From an uncultured Victivallales bacterium (GTDB lineage Bacteria; Verrucomicrobiota; Lentisphaeria; Oligosphaerales; JAFGRS01), in assembly GCA_903834675.1 (NCBI GenBank), contig CAILKC010000174.1, positions 1 through 17,366 on the forward strand: a stretch of DNA of 17,366 bases, in the 5' to 3' direction. The notes under the pieces were generated by a model that did no database searches, had not been told where the DNA came from, and was given only the letters and a program-made list of their open reading frames with translations. Made by a program: the position numbers and the translations under genes. Positions 15,292 to 17,366 of the stretch are shown piece by piece; the first letter of the stretch is position 1, and each line of letters starts with the position of its first letter.

Positions 15292-16170
15292 GTGTCCGAT
15301 CCCGTTCCCGAAGGCCCTGCTTGCCAACCCGGCGCGGCGCCTGCGCCTGACGCCGCCGGGGCTGAGACCGCCGCCCCCAGCGCTCGCGCCGAGGGCCGCG
15401 CCCGCCTCCTGGCGCAGTTCGAGGCGTGGCTCGACGAAACGCTGGCAGACGAGCCGTTGCCCCCGGGCCTCGATGCGAGTGTGGTGGGCGAGTTCCTGGC
15501 CCTGGTGGATGCCCCGGAGAGCACCGACCCACCGGTCGGCTGTTCCCTCTACGACCTCTGGACCGCCATGACGGCCTTGACCCAGGAGGTGAAGATCCAA
15601 GGGCGGACGTTTCGGCAGCTTGCCGAGGCCGTCGGGCCGGTCGCGGAGTTGAATCAGACCGTCCATGCCGCCCTCGCGGCCCACGACCAGGCCCTGACGG
15701 CCGCCACCCGGCTGGCCGACGGTCTGAATGCCCTGCGGAACGAGCGGCAGCGCGAGGCCATCCGCGAGGCCGAGCGCCGCGCTGCCAAGACGGCCCTGGA
15801 GGCGCTGCTGGACGCCCGCGACCGGCTCAAGCGCGGCCTGGCGACGGCGCAGGCCGCGGGAACGGTGCGCCTCGGTCGCTGGCAGGCCCTCGTGGCCCCG
15901 GGTGCCCGGCGCGCGGCTGAGGCTGCCGCGGCCCTGCGCCAGGGCTACGAGCTGGCGCTGGCACGGCTGGATGAGGGCTTGCTTGAACAGGGGATTCGCG
16001 AGATCGCCGCCGCCGGGGCGGCCTTCGACCCGCAACGGATGCGCGCCGCCGAGGCGGTGGTGAGCACGACCGCGGTCGACGGGACAGTCCTGGACGTGCT
16101 GAGGAGCGGTTATGAGTCGGACAGCGAAGTGGTCCGGGTGGCCGAGGTGCGCGTCGCCCGTCGGCGGTGA
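15292..16170 (+). CDS. GrpE-like nucleotide-exchange factor with long N-terminal extension
   Basis: Encodes 292 residues from GTG 15292, against about 190-200 for ordinary GrpE. Residues 1-40 are Pro/Ala-rich and probably disordered. About 40-165 contain helices, including long Ala/Glu/Arg-rich stretches (about 117-180) fit for the paired coiled coil of GrpE. EALLDARDRLKRGL (170-183) matches the GrpE signature around LLPVLDNLERAL. AGAAFDPQRMRAAEAV (241-256) matches the family's FDP..HEAV segment, with His replaced. GTVLDVLRSGY (264-274) and VVRVAEVRV (280-288) match the C-terminal beta domain that touches the Hsp70 nucleotide-binding domain. The role is release of ADP from the Hsp70 partner. 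It lies between the J-like and Hsp70 genes in the same operon. Divergence from housekeeping GrpE suggests a dedicated factor. Confidence 0.85.
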   Translation: MSDPVPEGPACQPGAAPAPDAAGAETAAPSARAEGRARLLAQFEAWLDETLADEPLPPGLDASVVGEFLALVDAPESTDPPVGCSLYDLWTAMTALTQEVKIQGRTFRQLAEAVGPVAELNQTVHAALAAHDQALTAATRLADGLNALRNERQREAIREAERRAAKTALEALLDARDRLKRGLATAQAAGTVRLGRWQALVAPGARRAAEAAAALRQGYELALARLDEGLLEQGIREIAAAGAAFDPQRMRAAEAVVSTTAVDGTVLDVLRSGYESDSEVVRVAEVRVARRR

Positions 16171-16237
16171 ACCCCGACCGGACGAGCGCGCGGACGGTTC
16201 GGCGATAAGTACAGGATGTGGTTGCGCTGGGCGCCAC

Positions 16238-16245
16238 AGGAAGGA
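16238..16245 (+). promoter_or_regulatory. Ribosome binding site of the Hsp70 gene
   Basis: AGGAAGGA precedes ATG 16252 by six bases. The gap from the GrpE-like stop codon is 81 bases, with no obvious terminator or strong promoter, so read-through from the operon is likely. Confidence 0.65.
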
Positions 16246-16251
16246 CGTTTT

Positions 16252-17366
16252 ATGAGTCAGGACATCGTGGTGGGCATTGACTTGGGGACGACCAACTCCG
16301 AGGTGGCGGCGTATGTCGATGGCCGGGTGCGCGTGCTCGGCCCAGTCGGCGGTAAGATGCTGCCCTCCTGCGTGGGCCTTACCCCTGCCGGCGAGCTGCT
16401 GATCGGGGCCGCAGCGCGGAATCAGCAGCTTCTCTATCCCGAGCGCACGGTGCGCAGCGTCAAACGCAAGATGGGCAGCGGTGAGACGGTGGTCCTGGGC
16501 GACCGCAGTTTCTCGCCGCCGGAGATCTCCGCCCTGATCCTGCGCGAGTTGGCACAGTGGGCGGCGCGCGACCTGGGCACGCTGCCGCGCCAGGCGGTCA
16601 TCACCGTACCGGCCTACTTCTCGGACGTGCAGCGCCAGGCGACCCGCGAGGCCGGCGCGCTCGCCGGGCTGGAGGTGGTGCGCATCCTCAATGAGCCGAC
16701 CGCCGCCAGCCTCGCCTACGGTGAACTGGCTGGGCACGGCCGCACCGCCATGGTCTACGACCTGGGTGGCGGCACCTTCGACGTGTCCGTCGTGCGCCTG
16801 GAGGGCGAGGTCACCGAGGTCCTGGCGAGTCACGGCAACAACCGCCTCGGCGGCGACGACTTTACCGACCTGCTCGCCCGGCGCCTGGAGGAGGCCTTCC
16901 AGAGCCAGACCGGCGTCGACATCCGGCAGGACCCGGCGCACGCCGTGGCCCGCTCTCGCCTCTGGTGGGCGGCCGAGACGGCCAAGACGAAACTGAGCGC
17001 CGAACCGTTCGCGACGGTGCGCGAAGAGAATCTGCTGCTGGTCAACGGCAGACCGCTGCACCTCGATCTGGAACTGAGCCGCGACGAGTATGAGCGGCTG
17101 ATCCGGCCGCTGGCCGAGTCCACGCTGGAAAGCGTGAGCAAAGCCCTGCACGACGCGGGTACCAAGTCCGGGGACCTCGATGCCATCCTGCTGGTCGGCG
17201 GGTCAACCCGGACCCCCCTCGTCTGCCGCTTGCTCAAGGAGGCCTCCGGCCTGACGCCGCGCCAGGATGTCCACCCCGACCTGTGCGTGGCGTTGGGCGC
17301 CGGGGTGCTGGCGTCCCGTCTGGGCGGCCACGCCATCGAGCGCGTCCTGGTGGATGTCTCGCCCTA
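16252..17366 (+). CDS. Hsp70 (DnaK-family) chaperone ATPase, partial: 3' end beyond the window
   Basis: The 371 complete codons in the window cover almost all of the nucleotide-binding domain; the peptide-binding domain lies outside. Motifs in order: GIDLGTTNSEVA (8-19, phosphate 1), SVKRKMG with Lys71 at the place of catalytic Lys70 of DnaK, VITVPAYFSDVQRQATREAG (116-135), LNEPTAASLAYG (146-157, connect 1), VYDLGGGTFDVSVV (168-181, phosphate 2), NNRLGGDDF (196-204) and ILLVGGSTRTPLV (about 313-325, adenosine site). The residue matching the autophosphorylated Thr199 of DnaK appears to be Asn197. The protein hydrolyses ATP to drive cycles of binding to unfolded or assembled clients, helped by J and GrpE partners encoded just upstream. 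Its place behind a solenoid gene suggests a specialised paralogue, but this cannot be proven from one locus. Confidence 0.93.
   Translation, partial: MSQDIVVGIDLGTTNSEVAAYVDGRVRVLGPVGGKMLPSCVGLTPAGELLIGAAARNQQLLYPERTVRSVKRKMGSGETVVLGDRSFSPPEISALILRELAQWAARDLGTLPRQAVITVPAYFSDVQRQATREAGALAGLEVVRILNEPTAASLAYGELAGHGRTAMVYDLGGGTFDVSVVRLEGEVTEVLASHGNNRLGGDDFTDLLARRLEEAFQSQTGVDIRQDPAHAVARSRLWWAAETAKTKLSAEPFATVREENLLLVNGRPLHLDLELSRDEYERLIRPLAESTLESVSKALHDAGTKSGDLDAILLVGGSTRTPLVCRLLKEASGLTPRQDVHPDLCVALGAGVLASRLGGHAIERVLVDVSP

Noticed and set aside
15136..17151. 671-codon open frame on the minus strand
   Set aside because: Antisense to the GrpE-like and Hsp70 genes, whose motifs are unmistakable.

Overview
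The window is GC-rich chromosomal DNA from a bacterium. Its secreted glycan-degrading enzymes, large solenoid protein and intergenic palindromic repeats suggest a member or neighbour of the Planctomycetes-Verrucomicrobia-Lentisphaerae group. This taxonomic guess rests on gene style and on my memory of similar repeat-derived translations, not on a marker gene. There are nine supported protein genes. No tRNA, rRNA, CRISPR array or transposase was seen.

Left part (1-1690): a lipoprotein of unknown function (452-1165, +) preceded by about 450 bases without a convincing gene. It is followed by about 525 bases packed with short palindromes and dispersed-repeat copies.

Glycan part (1691-10572): a secreted, multidomain GH2 glycosidase (1691-5920, +) faces two minus-strand genes, a secreted SGNH/GDSL esterase (6169-7332) and a large secreted protein with a CBM9-like domain and a glycosidase-like barrel (7576-10572). 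All three carry signal peptides. Together they look like a small set for trimming and deacylating a complex polysaccharide outside the cytoplasm. No SusC/SusD pair or transporter is present. The GH2 gene is bracketed by copies of two repeat families, one direct and one inverted.

Middle part (10573-12060): a divergent intergenic region, then a small NifB/NifX-family iron-sulfur/cofactor-binding protein (11146-11523, +). About 540 bases follow with no good gene but with several perfect hairpins and a weak resemblance to group II intron leader sequence.

Right part (12061-17366): a tightly spaced plus-strand operon for an Hsp70-type chaperone machine. It has a 972-residue alpha-helical solenoid protein, a 101-residue J-like protein with a modified HPD motif, a GrpE-like nucleotide-exchange factor with a long N-terminal extension, and an Hsp70 (DnaK-family) ATPase cut by the window end. 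The dedicated co-chaperones and solenoid partner suggest a specialised paralogue rather than the housekeeping DnaK system. This is the most interesting part of the window.
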